Assembly (NCBI GenBank): GCA_004835665.1
Contig: RBKR01000002.1
Coordinates: 2,232,001 to 2,296,000, forward strand
DNA: 64,000 nucleotides
Direction of reading: 5' to 3'
DNA from: Phoma sp. XZ068
Lineage: Eukaryota > Ascomycota > Dothideomycetes > Pleosporales > Didymellaceae
Positions 13,141 to 25,300 of this stretch are shown in pieces. The notes below the pieces were generated by a model that worked only from the letters and a program-made list of their open reading frames with translations, searched no databases and was not told the DNA's origin. Each line of letters starts with the position of its first letter. Positions within the stretch are counted from its first letter, which is position 1. Position numbers and translations under genes: made by a program.

Positions 13141-13806
13141 CAACACGATATCGAATCGCTGACCAATCAAATCTGCAAACAGGATGCCGAGCGTCCAGTG
13201 GTCATGGCTGACCCACTGTTGAAGTTCGTCGTGCTAGACGAAGCTGACTCGAAGGCTTCATACCGGCTCATCATGCGCATAGAAAGACTGCCCACGGATG
13301 ACTACGTCAACCACGCTATACCGACAGCCAAAGATATCAAGAGGACGCGATTGAAGAGTGGCTTGTTCGTCTCCGCGGGCGAATCATAGTACGATTGGAA
13401 TACTTCCTACGAGCAGCTGGACTACGATGTACCCGGACGTGTGGTAAATGTTCCAGCAAAGCCATTGCCGAAACCGCCAGCCCTAGTTTTCACAGTCGAC
13501 GAGAAACTCCAGATCGTAGGGAAGGCCAGTTTTCCAACACCAGACGAAATCAACGCGTTTTGTAAACCGCCAACTAAGCCTATTCAATACGACGCTCGCA
13601 CTGACAACAATCACTTCGTAGTCACCTCCTGGGCAGAAGCCACATACGGTCGCAGGGAGCGATATGTCTACGCAGGCGTACGCGCATCGTCGCCAGTCGA
13701 TTCACCACCCCACTGGCCCATCGCCTCGCTCAATCATACTAACCCTGCGCATCCTGTCCCGACCAACGTATCACCATCACACGACAAATTTCTTATGTTT
13801 CAATGA
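13141..13806 (+). pseudogene. Remnant of an unrecognised protein gene
   Basis: A plus-strand frame of about 220 codons follows the truncated NRPS. It is interrupted once by TAG at 13387-13389 and otherwise open to 13806. The product is Pro/Lys/Asp-rich with no motif I recognise. The frame before and after the TAG is the same, so a CAG to TAG change is plausible. It has no start codon of its own and seems to have been joined to the NRPS by a deletion or rearrangement. It may be only a chance open frame. Confidence 0.35.
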
Positions 13807-13922
13807 AATTCTAGATTTTCCGAAATCTTTTCCTCATCATCTAACTGACGTATACCTCATCTTTCATATAAGCATCAAGAAAATTACCACAGTCGTAGAA
13901 ACGTGACTTCTTTGGCCGTTTT

Positions 13923-15697
13923 TCAACATTTCCACGTCTCCTCCAGTTTGTTCATCCTGAGCCGTAGTCTTTCTCCATATTGCACATGCGCCAGCCACTT
14001 TACCTTCTTGCTATGTAGCATCATCAACAATGAAAGTCCTGCGAGTCGTTGCAGTTGGCAGGCGATGATGGTCGCGAACACAGCCCGGTGCTCTTCGGCA
14101 GTATCGATCTGATATTTCCCCATTGTAATCCGGGTTTTTTGTTGGAGTTGCCTCGACCCAGACGATCCTTGCTGTTGTTGCGGCTGTTGTTGTTCTTGTT
14201 GCTGTTGTTGCTGCGGCTGATGGTGATGCCTTTCTCTGCGACTACGGCTATCGCTCCGGGCTCCCTGAGGGTGGCACTGCTTGCTCCACCATTGCGCGAC
14301 GTCCTCGAACCCAGTCATGAGCTTCTCATATATCACCAGTGTTAGCATACAGATGCCTGACTCTTGTCGGCACCCACGACATTGAGACAGGATGAGGCAC
14401 CGAGAGATGTTGTTTTTGAGAAGAAAGATGGTGTTCTCCGCCATAGCCCAGTCAGCGCCTACGGGGGGTATGACGACTTCTTCGAGGATCTGTAGAGCCG
14501 TGCCCATGCACTCGCAGTCTCCATCGTCGTAGCTGTTGTTGGAATCCTCGTATGAGTCTGTATCGATGTCCATGCCGTTACGTGACGAGCTTGACGACGG
14601 TGTTCGAGTTGAGTCGGATGTGTTTGACTTGGAGTAGGAGACGCTGCTAGACTTGGAAGAGGAGGTCCGCATTGGTTGGTCCAGAGGAGCAAGAGACTGG
14701 TGTTTGCCTGAGTCGTGGCTAAATGGGCGGCTAGGACCGTTTGAGCCTCTGTTCTTGCTGTTGAAATTGCCGAGTTGGGTCAACGTTCGATTGGACAGAT
14801 TTTCAACTATTGCAGTACTGAATAAGCATGCTATGCAGCGAGCGCGCCTCTTACGAGACGAAGCATGTCAGCTGGAGCTTACCTGGCATGTGGTTGTGCG
14901 AGAGGAGCCCATCCGGGCCGAATGGATCAAGCAGTTCAGCAAAGTCACCGTGTGGATCGTTCAAATATTCTTCCGCAAAGTCAAGGAACAATCCGGTATC
15001 AGAGTCTTCGGGACACGTTGCAACAGTCTGAGTACTTTGTTCTACCGCATTTGCTTGAGAAACAACCTGCTGAAAACTTTCTTGCTGGTTTCGAGGCCCA
15101 TTCTGGCGTGCAATCTCTCTATTGCTATGGTTGCTGCTGCTTCCCTTGGTGGTGGTGGTGCTGCTGCTGCCGCCGCTGTTGCGTGATCCGACATCCGAGC
15201 CGGATGACATCGCTTGATCCTGAGATTGCTGTCTCGGTGCCGGTGCTGTGCTGGGGATTGCGACTTGGATGCAGGCTATATCATCTCCATCCCAAGGGTG
15301 TCCGCTCCCTTGAGCAACTGTTCCGGGTTGCTGATCGCTAGCATTACGTCCGCCTGGTGTCCCTGGACGCTCAACTTCAGCTGATGCCCCTTCTTGCCGC
15401 TTGCTATTGCTACCTCCTTGACTCTTCTGGGCATCGTATACACATCGTGTGCCACGCTGTTGGCACCGACGACATCCCACTTTCTCGCGGCTGCATCGAA
15501 GCTGTAGCTACAGTCTTAGACTTCAATGCACAATATCTCGCCGTGATTGTCAGAAACGGGGAACTTGCCTTTTTCTTGCGGCAGGAGTTGCACGCTACAT
15601 AGGATGTGTTGTTAGGCCGGCCCATGCGATCCGTCGCGTGAAGATTCTGCATCTCGGTTGCGTCCTCCTGGCTACCGCATTTGAACGTCATGAACAT
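13923..15697 (-). CDS. Zn2Cys6 transcription factor, AflR-like
   Basis: Probable pathway-specific regulator. Joining 15697-15569, 15501-14883 and 14806-13923 gives 543 residues. The DNA-binding domain has perfect Zn2Cys6 spacing at C36, C39, C46, C53, C56 and C63, followed by a basic linker. The first intron (15568-15502) splits the zinc cluster and starts with GC (GCAAGT) instead of GT; the cluster forms only if it is removed. The second intron (14882-14807) is GT-AG. The C-terminal half has the Cys-rich, helical pattern of the aflatoxin-regulatory-protein family (CECMGTALQILEEV, then CRGCRQESGICMLTLVIYEK). The middle is Ser/Gln-rich, with a glutamine run near 14160-14220 typical of activation regions. 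The gene lies at the left border of the intact cluster, next to the dehydrogenase-cyclase pair it may control. Confidence 0.88.
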
Positions 15698-16952
15698 GGT
15701 GATCAGCGATCACCTAGTGTCGCGGACGTTGAACGTACGCATAGGAAAGAAGTTGAGGATTGACTGAGGTTGTATTGTAGAAGCTACGGAAAGTGTGTGT
15801 AGGTGAGAGACCATAAACAGCGCTAGTCTCAGATAGGCATCTCCCATCACCAAACCGTGACGCCTAGCGATAATGAACCTCCCCGCCCTAGTGAGGTAGC
15901 ATCACGGCCATCTCGTGAAGAAATGAGGGTTCATTCACCGAGGCGAGCTGACAGGATCCCATACCTTGAACCTGCACTCGACAGACCGTTCCAGATCTTT
16001 GATCGAAACACCTTCTCTCCTTCAACTTAGACATTTACTTAGAGGATGAAATCGTACCTGTTGGTATTGGATCGATTGTTAGAGTCGGAATAAAACCTTG
16101 CCTATCTTATTGTTGTTTGTGAGCTTCTCGCTATAGAGTGATACGTTGTTGTAGGTTAAGGCAGCTCCCGAGCGGTCGTCTTTTCTCGCGGCTGAGTGCC
16201 GGTGAACTCAAGGTTAGCAAACGCCCTGCAGCTTGAGGACACGCTGAGTGGGACAAGCCGCCGAGTGCTAATCTTAAAACGGAAGCTGGACGTAGAGCGG
16301 GAAGCCTTAAAACATTACAGCGAATTGGCTGACTAGCTAGTAGGACTAAGATGCCACAATGCCTACGCGCCCAGGAATCGAGACCCTGCATATGAGGATA
16401 GACCCGCGGCCCGCACTGTGCTAAGCATCCTGCATGGATAAAAGCAGTTAGCCCACAGATTCGTAGGCGGATAAGACTTACGCAACCGACCTCGGGATAT
16501 TAACCGCTTGGCCTATGTGGAAGGCTCGATGTAGGGGCTTCGTGTTTGGGGCTATTCCAGGGAATGTGACAGGGGGTTGTTGAATTCGAGTCAAACGAAA
16601 TTCCTTACTACGTTAAATCGTTGCCTACCGTGCCACCGTGCGTGACGGCCCGACGACCCCGACGGCCCAACGACCTCCTAAATACCAAAAAAAGCAAACA
16701 GAAATAAAGTTGTCGAGCTACACACGACAACTATTATCACAAGAAATGATACCTAACGCGTACGACCCGAAAGAATCTCGTGCGAGATTAGTTGCCCTGC
16801 TTGTTGACTTCGTCGAGAGGCGTCTTTTAGATTATGATGTTCCCGCACGGGATGCCCGTGCTTGCATACAGTAATCACGCCTGTAGCCAATAGGAGAGCA
16901 GTAATGATTAACTGGTAAAATTTTCCGCTTCGAGCACGCAGGGTTTCATTCG
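15698..16952. other. Intergenic with interleaved inverted repeats
   Basis: No gene recognised. Upstream of the regulator, AATGAACC (15872-15879) pairs with GGTTCATT (15928-15935), and CCGTGA (15855-15860) pairs with TCACGG (15902-15907). The two inverted pairs are interleaved. A plus-strand open frame at 16638-16874 has no recognisable family. A minus-strand tRNA-like stretch near 16330-16520 was considered and not accepted. Confidence 0.5.
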
Positions 16953-17930
16953 CTAAACTTCAAACCGGAAATCAGTGGCTGCTTGTTGCAAGCGAGTGAG
17001 TTCCGTATTCTCTAGCCCAAACCATTTGGCCCTCAGGGATGCTATGGGCCCTTCAAGCTCTGTGTATCTGTCTCCCAAGGTTAAGATAGTTCGTCCATTC
17101 CAGCGGCATGGCTTCTTCGCCAGGGTAAGACTGTCTTTTCCGTAAAGCTCGACCGTTTGATGCTGCGACGCAGCAGCAGAGTACACGACAGCAAGTCCAA
17201 CAAAGTCAGCCGAGCTTACAGGAAGGCCAGCAGCAATAATGGGGTCAGCTAGGTGTTGAGGCAGTAAGCTGGTGATGGTGGCGGCGGGTGCAACACAATT
17301 TATTGTGATGTTGTCATTGGCCAAGGAGGACCTTAGCGCGCGCATTATTCCTACAAGCTACATGTTTGAGGACGAGTATGTCAGCGAACACGAATCTGGA
17401 CTGATCCCAAGGCAAGTCGATCTTACAGCTAACTTAGACCCGCTATATACGGGAAGTGACTGTTCAGGCGCATATGCCGTGGCACTTGAGGTGATCACAA
17501 TGCTCCCTTGGCATTTGCGGCGACGGAAATGGCTGATCGAAAGTTTGATAAAGTTTGCAACCGCGCGGAGGTTGACATCTAGTACCTGATATTCGGGCTC
17601 GATCAGGTCTCCGGTCGTTGGATCAAAAGCATCGGCGAAATAGTTGACCTCTTCTGAGACACCTGCGTTGGAAACGGCGATGTCAATGTCGCCAGCATAT
17701 CGAAAGGCACCCAGAAGACTGGTCCAGCTTGATATATCGCATTGAAAAAACTCAATACCTTCCGGCTGTTCGCTCGGAGGCGGGTTGATATCGAGGTTGA
17801 GGACCAATGCTCCTTTCTGTGCGAATAGATGAGCTGCAGCGAGTCCAATGCCAGAGGATGCGCCGGTGATGATGACCCGCTTGCCATGCAAACTCGGGAT
17901 ATCGTCCAGAGTGAAGTGAAGGGATGTCAT
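16953..17930 (-). CDS. Short-chain dehydrogenase/reductase
   Basis: NAD(P)-dependent oxidoreductase expected to oxidise an alcohol or reduce a ketone on the cluster product. Exons 17930-17427 and 17357-16953 (GT-AG intron of 69 bp) give 302 residues. The Rossmann motif TGASSGIG is at residues 22-29, with an acidic residue after strand 2 (LNLDI), which favours NAD. An SNAGVS motif, active-site serines (ITSSA) and the YSGSK signature (Y162, K166) follow. All catalytic residues are present. I chose the ATG at 17930 because it sits just before the Rossmann fold. The gene is divergent from the sesquiterpene cyclase and shares a 395-bp promoter. A dehydrogenase gene adjoins the aristolochene synthase gene in the PR-toxin cluster as well, which supports an eremophilane pathway; the exact step is inferred. 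Confidence 0.88.
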
Positions 17931-18090
17931 GTTTTCGGAACAGGTGAGCTGAGTCACGAAGCTTCAGATTCGGGTCAATGTCGCAATTTTCGGTTGTTCG
18001 AGTCCCTGTCATCGGAACTGCAGCAAAGTGAGAGATTTTGAATGCCTTCGTCGGGCGATACATCTGTGTATGAGTAGCAAGAGGCCGGGA

Positions 18091-18125
18091 ATGTCCCAAA
18101 TAGGACATCGCCGATCGTGGCGATG
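18091..18125. promoter_or_regulatory. Overlapping inverted repeats in bidirectional promoter
   Basis: Between the dehydrogenase and cyclase starts there are two perfect dyads. ATGTCC pairs with GGACAT (18091-18096 and 18103-18108, 6-nt spacer). CATCGCC pairs with GGCGATG (18106-18112 and 18119-18125, 6-nt spacer). They overlap by three bases. Zn2Cys6 dimers commonly bind inverted triplets, so this is a candidate operator for the cluster regulator. The binding is inferred. Confidence 0.4.
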
Positions 18126-18325
18126 CCACATACCAGCTCGCAACATCGACGTCCACAAAAAGGCCGAATTGATACCAAGTGATTCAAAGCTGCATGGAGA
18201 ATTGTTATATCTTAACTCCAGCAAAGATCTCGTACGATATTTGAGACCTTTGGAATTATCATCTCATCCTTCCTAACCTTTCATACAACGCTTTCTTCCA
18301 ACATAATTATATTGCACATCTCACA

Positions 18326-19490
18326 ATGTCTCCATCCATTTTGCACGATTACAATGAGACTTCTGTCCTCCTCGGCAAGAGAGCCGATATTCAGCAGCAA
18401 TCTGTTAGCACGGCGCCGGCAGTGTCCATTCCCTCTGCTCCACATTTTACCCCACCACCCTCTCGTTTCGTTGCGGAGTGTCATCCGTTGGAAAGGCAGA
18501 TCACAGCTGAAGTTGATGGGTACTTTCTCACCCACTGGCCTTTCAAGACAGCCAAAGACAGGAAGAAGTTTGTCGCCGCAGGCTTCTCGCGTGTCACATG
18601 TCTTTACTTTCCCTTGAGCCTGGATGATCGCATCCATCTCGCCTGCAGGCTTCTGACAATTCTGTTTCTGATTGATGGTATGTTCACACCCAAAACATTA
18701 GTCAATTTTTCTCTTTGACTCATCATTTCTTTAGATATACTGGAAGACATGTCTCTCAAAGAGGGATGTGCCTACAACGAAAAACTCATGCCCATCGCTC
18801 GTGGTGATGTCCAGCCAGACCGCAATGTCCCTGTGGAGTGGATGATGTACGACCTATGGGAGGATATGAGATCTCACGATAGACAACTAGCCGACGATGT
18901 GCTGGAGCCAACATTCACTTTCATGCGTGCTCAGACCGACAAGGCCCGACTGACGATTCGTGGCATGGGCCCATACCTGATCTACAGAGAGAAAGATGTC
19001 GGAAAGGCGTGAGTAAAATCCCTTCGTGGAAACACATGGCAACACTAACATGCCCTTCCACAGACTTCTCTGCTCTCTAATGAGGTTCTCAATGGGTCTC
19101 CGCGTTTCGCCCGAGGAGCTCGTATCCGTTCAACCCATTGAACAAAACGTCGCCAAGCATCTCTCCGTTCTCAACGATATCTTGAGCTGGGATAAGGAGC
19201 TTTTGGCTGCGCAGATGGGTCATCCCGAAGGTTCGGCGCTTTGCTCGGCAGTGCAGGTTTTGGCAGACGAGACGTCTCTCACATATGCAGCGGCAAAGAG
19301 AGTGCTCTGGGTCCTGTGCCGCGAGTGGGAGTACGAGCATGAATATCTCGTTGAGAAGCGAAGGCGAGATGAGACGTTCCCACCTAGCGAGAATCTAATG
19401 CGGTACATCAAGGGTTTGGAGTACCAAATCAGCGGAAACGAGATTTGGAGCAAGACTACGCTCCGGTACAATGCACCCACTACTGGTTAG
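18326..19490 (+). CDS. Sesquiterpene cyclase, aristolochene synthase-like
   Basis: Class I terpene synthase expected to cyclise farnesyl diphosphate in the cytosol. Exons 18326-18677, 18735-19008 and 19064-19490 give 350 residues, close to fungal aristolochene synthases. The first metal-binding motif is D117-D-I-L-E-D122. It is created across intron 1, which supports that splice. The second is the NSE triad N246, S250, E254 (NDILSWDKE). Both Mg-binding sites are intact. The overall sequence (FLTHWPF near the start, the RRRDETFP stretch, and a Trp-containing C-terminus) resembles the aristolochene synthases of Penicillium and Aspergillus, so an eremophilane-type bicyclic product is most likely. 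A related cyclisation such as germacrene release cannot be excluded from sequence. Divergent partner: the short-chain dehydrogenase. Confidence 0.9.
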
Positions 19491-19957
19491 ACCTATCGTT
19501 CTGTCAGGATAGTACACGAGCAGACAACAGATGCGGTGTGCAGGTTGCTGCAGCTCAAAGATTTGTTAAGCGTTACCGTTAGATTGATTTATGGCAATTT
19601 TACCCTTGTTGTGACTTTCGTCTTGGAAAACCAATATGTCGCGCGGTTCTCAATGAAACACCTGTCCTGAATTAGCAATTCCTCCAATTAGTGACCATAC
19701 TGTTCTGGGCCTTTTGCGATTCTTGCATCGGTGGATAGCCTGAACCGAGCGCCACTGTTCCCATTGCATCGGGTAATGCTCAGCTCAGTTAGCGCCAGTA
19801 TGGGTAGAACCTGCGTTTCAAGATTCTACACTAAAAGAGAGAGTCAATTCAGCCCCAAGCATACATAACTCAGGAACAGTTACCGCATCTCACGTACTGG
19901 AGACAAAACTGGTGCACTTTGTGACAGTCACACGGATATCTGCTCCTTGAACGCAAA
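19491..19957. other. Intergenic, cyclase terminator and P450 promoter
   Basis: Spacer between two plus-strand genes. No coding motif or clear repeat seen. Confidence 0.6.
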
Positions 19958-21950
19958 ATGATTGGGCAAGTGGGATCTCCGACGGAGAATCTCTCTAGAC
20001 TTTTATCGGCCGCTACAAAGGCATCTTCTCCAGTTGTTCTCATTTTTACTTCTTTTATCGTGAGTTGCTTCAACACCACGAATGTAGCGTAGGCACAGCG
20101 CCCTAACTAGGCAGCAGGTCGGTTTATACAGCTTGGCTATGGGCATCTATAATGCTTATTTCCACAAACTTGCGTCCTTCCCCGGGCCATTTTTGGCAAG
20201 GTCCAGCTTGGTAAGAGAATCCAGAACTCTGCGCTCTCAGTGGCGTTGGCACTGATTCAGAGTAGATATGGCGTATCTATCACTCGCAGACTGGTCGCTA
20301 TCATCTTGCTATCGAGGCACAGCACCGTAAATACGGTGAGCACTTGAGATTTTCCTTGAAGTAAACCCATTGCTAAAGCTGCAAAGGCCCTGTTGTTAGA
20401 GTATCGCCCAACGAATTGTCTTTTGCGTCCGTTGAGTCATGGAAAGCCATCTACGGGCACCGCGTTGGCGGTGCACCCACCCCCATCAAGAGCGAGTTCT
20501 ACGACATATATGGGGCTGGCTTTGAGTCTTTGTGCATCGGGAGTGAGCGTAATCCGCATAGGCACGGTCGGATGCGCAAGATGCTTTCCGCCGCCTTTTC
20601 CACAAGGGTTCTGATTGAGCAAGAAGACATTATCACCAAAGCAGTTGACCAATTCGTTACTAGACTGGGCACGGACGGAGCGCAGATGAACGGTCTCAAC
20701 ATGACCAAGTGGTACGAAATGGTCGCTTTTGATACTTTGGGCGAAATGGCTTTCGGAGACTCGTTTCACAGCGTAGAAGCTGGTGAGTTTTTGGCGAACA
20801 AAGTAGTTCGTGTTGTTCACTAACTTGGCCATGTTGCAGGGAAGCCACACAGCTGGTCAGAGATTATAGTCAGCCATCTCTACTTCATCACCCTGATTGA
20901 CAATCTTCGCCGTTTGCCGTTCGTCGCAAGACTGGCTAAGCTACTGTTTCCATCAACACTGGCCGTGCAAAACCAGAATTCTCAGTACAGTCGTAGAAAG
21001 ATTGAACAGTAAATTATACGCAACAACCCAACATTTGCTGTCAAACTGAGAAAATAATACAGGCGTCTAGCGAAAACATCCAGCCGGAATGACTTCCTTT
21101 CCACTGTCGTCAAAGGGTATGAGGAAGGGACCGTAGGGAAGGAGGAAATGACGGCGCACGCCTCCACGTTGACGTATGTATATAAGCCCATAAACGTTCC
21201 CACTAGAGAAGTTGCATCTATATTGACTCGTTTCTAGTATTGCGGGTGCAGAGACGACCGCGACTTTCCTGGCTGCGGCAACATATTACCTGCTGCGGAA
21301 CCCTGCATGCCTTGCCCATGTTCAGGAAGAAATACGGAACAGATTTTCATCTTATGATGAGATCAATGCTACAGCTGCTAGGCAACTCACCTACCTGCAG
21401 GCTGTTATCAGCGAAGGACTCAGGATGTACGCACCTGGCAGCCAAGGCTTCCCTAGAGTGTCCACGGGCATGAATGTAGGAGATGTTTATGTCCCGGCCG
21501 GCGTAAGCACACCCTTTCGGAGCATACCATGCACACTCTACTGATTTCACCTTCAGGCTGAGGTGTTCACACACGCCTGGACATTGACCCATAGTGAGCA
21601 GAACTTCACCGATCCAAAAGAGTTCAAACCCGAACGCTGGATGGATCCTGATTCCACCGACATAAAAGAAGCTAGCCAGCCGTTCTCTATGGGATCAAGA
21701 GGCTGCTTAGGCCAGAAGTAAGTTCAAACAAGCCGCGCAACCAGCTCTTAGGTTATGACATGAATTTCGGAGCTGACATGCATCCAGCTTTGCATATATG
21801 GAGATCAACTTGATTTTATCCAAGATGCTATGGAAATATGATCTGAATCTCGTAAACAAGAATTTGAACTGGGAGCGAGAGAGCCGTTTGCACGTGATGT
21901 GGTGGAAGCCCGCATTGATGGTTCGATTCAAGGAAAGAAGGTCTACCTAA
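19958..21950 (+). CDS. Cytochrome P450 (first of four)
   Basis: Membrane-anchored monooxygenase, probably oxidising the cyclase product at the ER. Nine exons: 19958-20059, 20118-20210, 20266-20335, 20387-20782, 20840-21008, 21063-21173, 21238-21502, 21557-21717, 21788-21950, giving 509 residues. An N-terminal helix (VVLIFTSFI then VGLYSLAMG) precedes the proline hinge FPGPFLA. The I-helix motif AGAETT, the ExxR motif EGLR and the heme loop FSMGSRGCLG (Cys452) are all present. The ATG at 19958 is chosen because it gives an anchor helix in phase with the next exon. Exon structure and sequence resemble the P450 at 40436-42305, so the two may be ancient duplicates. Both look like the isotrichodermin C-15 hydroxylase-type (CYP65) group, on pattern only. 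Confidence 0.85.
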
Positions 21951-22360
21951 GTGGCGCGTAACATATACTCCACTCACAGGAAAAAATTGAATGCTTACAA
22001 CACCCGGTAAATGAGAATTTAGCGCGTAGTCGGGGTATAATTAGATAAAAAGAGTAGGACGCTAGCATGCACCCAGGCCGTGGGCTAGGATGCCGACCCT
22101 AGTTGATGATCTGTGATAAGCGACAATGAGCACTATGGATATAATTGGAAGTTGTTTGATTTTGTCGGTTGAGTCCCGTTACAAATCTTGTCGTTGCATC
22201 GGAGTTGTCCAGAAAGAGCCGAAAGCGAAAATGACCTTTCCAACTCCACTAACCAATAGAATGCTCCCGCCTGATCCGCATACCGGCACCTTCTTAATCC
22301 GTGAAACAAGGCTTGCAATCTTAGTCTTGCGACGTCTTGTATTCGCTTTTGCCAAACAAA
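21951..22360. other. Intergenic
   Basis: Spacer between the P450 and the ABC-B gene. Nothing recognised beyond short chance frames. Confidence 0.6.
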
Positions 22361-25300
22361 ATGGCCAGCGAGGTGCGCCAGCGGGGCACTGCGAGAAGCA
22401 CCATGGACGCAGCGAATATCCCTCCTCAGGAAACGCCATCTCTCGAGGGACCTGGGTTGATCCTTGGGCAAGGCGAGAAAGCTGTGCTGCAGGGCCAGAT
22501 GGCCAGTCCAACTTCATGGCAAAATCCAGCTCGCTTTTTGCTAAGTTGCACGAGCAGTTTGGATGGGATTATCATCATTCTGAGCGCTATCGCTGCCATT
22601 ATAGGAGGTGCAGCAAGCCCTTTTGCGATGGTGAGTATCCTCCTCCCGTTTTTGCAATATCGAAGTAAGCTGACATCAATATTCTTGTAGCTTCTTCTGG
22701 GGAACATGGGCCAGTCATTTCGCGGCTTTTTTGTTGGCGACACCACGTTGGAAGACTTCAACCGAGAGGTCAACCAGCTCAGTCTCTTCTACGTCTACCT
22801 AGCCATTGTTGAATTTGGAACAATCTACGCTGCAACCGTTGGTTTCACCCTAGCGGGGGAACGCATCGGACAACGTATCCGTGAGAGGTACCTCGCAGCC
22901 ATTCTGCGCCAGAATATTGCCTATTTCGACGGGCTCGGCGTCGGCGAAGTAAACACGCGCCTTACGACAGATATCAGCCTCATTCAGGATGCCATCACGG
23001 GCAAAGCGTCAGCCACGCTCTCCGCAATTGCCACATTTGTCTCGGCCTTGATCATCAGCTTCATAAAGAGCTGGATCCTGACACTGGTTGTCTTCCCTGC
23101 TCAAATCTTGATTGTCGGAACCATGAGTGTAGGCGCAAAATTCATGATCAAGTACACGGTGCAGTCAACAGAAGCGTACGCGCCAGGGATGAACATAGCA
23201 GAAGAAGCGATTAGCTCTGTGCGGGCCGTCACTGCGTACGGTATGCAGCAGACGTTGGTCCGCCAGTACGAAGAGCACGTTGCAAAGGCGCGCAAGGCCG
23301 GGTCTAAGAGTGGTATTGCCCTAGCGTGTATGATTGCGGCGATGAACGGCATTATCTTCTGGAGTTACGGCCTTGCGTTTTGGCAGGGTTCGCGCTTCCT
23401 CGTTCAAGGCAGGGTCTCACTCTCTGCTATTTTGACGATCTTGTTCGTCAACATCACGGGAGCATTCGCACTGGGTAACATTAGTCCTCACACTCAAGCA
23501 TTCGTAAACGGTATTACGGCGACAGACAAGATTTCCCAAGCGTGCTGTCGTCAGTCGCCGATTGACTCCAGCGTCTCTAGAGGACCTAATCCGAAAACAT
23601 TCACGGCGGCAATTGAGTTGCGGAACGTCCGCCATATTTATCCCTCACGCCAGGAAAGCTTGATTCTAGACAATTTCAGTCACTTCTTCCCACCGGGTAA
23701 GATGACTGCTATTGTGGGCTCATCAGGTTGTGGTAAGAGTACAATTGTAGGGCTTCTTCAGAGGTTTTACCAGCCAGTCAGCGGCAATATTTGTAAGTAC
23801 ATCTGTGTCAACTTTGCATGCGGCTGCTAAGTAAGTCTGAGACTTGGATGGTGTTGAAATCTCTACGATCGATGTCTCATGGCTGCGTCAGCAGATTGGC
23901 CTGGTTAGCCAAGACCCCACTCTGTTCTCTACCACCATATTCGATAACATACGGTTTGGGCTTCTCGACTCCGTTCATGAGAGTCTAGATCCTCAGCTGG
24001 TCGAAAAGATGGTAGAAGATGCGGCAAGGGTAGCTAATGCCTATGACTTCATCATGGCCTTGCCAGACGGCTTCTCAACCAATGTTGGCGACTCAGGATC
24101 ACTGCTTTCCGGAGGCCAGAAACAACGTATCGCCATTGCAAGAGCCATCATTGGTAATCCGAAGATACTGATATTGGATGAAGCCACTTCAGCTCTTGAC
24201 GCTGTTGCGGAGCGACACGTTCAGCAGGCTCTACAGGCTGCGTCTCAGGGCCGAACGACTATTGCCATCGCTCACAGGTGAGAAAGCCCGTGACAAAAGA
24301 ATTCCAAAAACAAGTTCAGTACTAACTGAATCATAGACTGTCTACAATATGTGCAGCTGACAATATCATCGTTATGCGCAAGGGGCGTATTGTCGAAGAA
24401 GGTACGCACGTGGAGCTCATGCAATTGAGAAAAATCTACTTTGGTATGGTTCATCATCAGGGAGCCCACCAAACTACAGATACAGAGACTTTGGAAAAAA
24501 CATCCATTCAAAGTGTTCTTGACGAGAACACTGTTTCAGAGATACTGCCATTAAATTTAGACGATAAATTTACACTAGCTACAGCCACGCTGCTACAAGG
24601 TCCGCAGGAACCAAGCTCGATGTGGAGTTTAGCAATGTTTGTGCATAGCCTTAACCGCAAAGATGGTCTTCTGGTTATCTTCGGTCTTGTGTTCTCTCTG
24701 GTTGCTGGAGCAAGTCATCCTGTGTAAGTAATTTCCCCCAAACACAACCAGCCCGACAAGATAATAACTTCAGTCTCAGTCAGTCGATCTTCCTTGCGAA
24801 GATTATCTCCGCACTGTCCCTGAAGCCCTCAGATTACAGCACGCTGCGCGAGTTGGTGAACTTCTGGAGCTGGATGTACTTCATGATTGGCTTCACAACA
24901 GTCTTTGGTTGGTTAGGCCAGGGTGTCTGCTTTGCAATCTATTCGCAACGTCTGACACACAACGCCCGTGTGAAAGGTCTGGAGACTATCCTGTACCACG
25001 AAATCGGTACATTTTTGCGCGACGATCACTCCACCGCAGCCCTGACCAGCGTTCTCTCCAGCAGTGCAGCCAGTCTCCAAGGTCTATCAGGTGCTGTTCT
25101 AGGAACGCTTCTTGTTGTTCTCACCACTCTCTTCGCCGGCCTCGTTCTGGCAACGGCTATCGGGTGGAAGCTTGCGCTTGTGTGTGCGAGCACTACGCCT
25201 ATCCAGCTCGGTTGTGGCATACTGCGCTTGAAGTGCGTCGCACTGCTTGAAGGTCACTCCCGTCGTGTGTACGAGTCCTCCGCGATTTACGCCTGCGAGT

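Noticed and set aside
16330..16520. tRNA-like or SINE-like sequence on the minus strand (A-box-like and B-box-like stretches, possible acceptor pairing)
   Set aside because: The T-loop is off by a base or more, D and anticodon arms could not be folded convincingly, and no second copy was seen.
16638..16874. 78-codon open frame upstream of the dehydrogenase
   Set aside because: No homology signal, no intron, no promoter-like context; kept only as a note under the intergenic entry.
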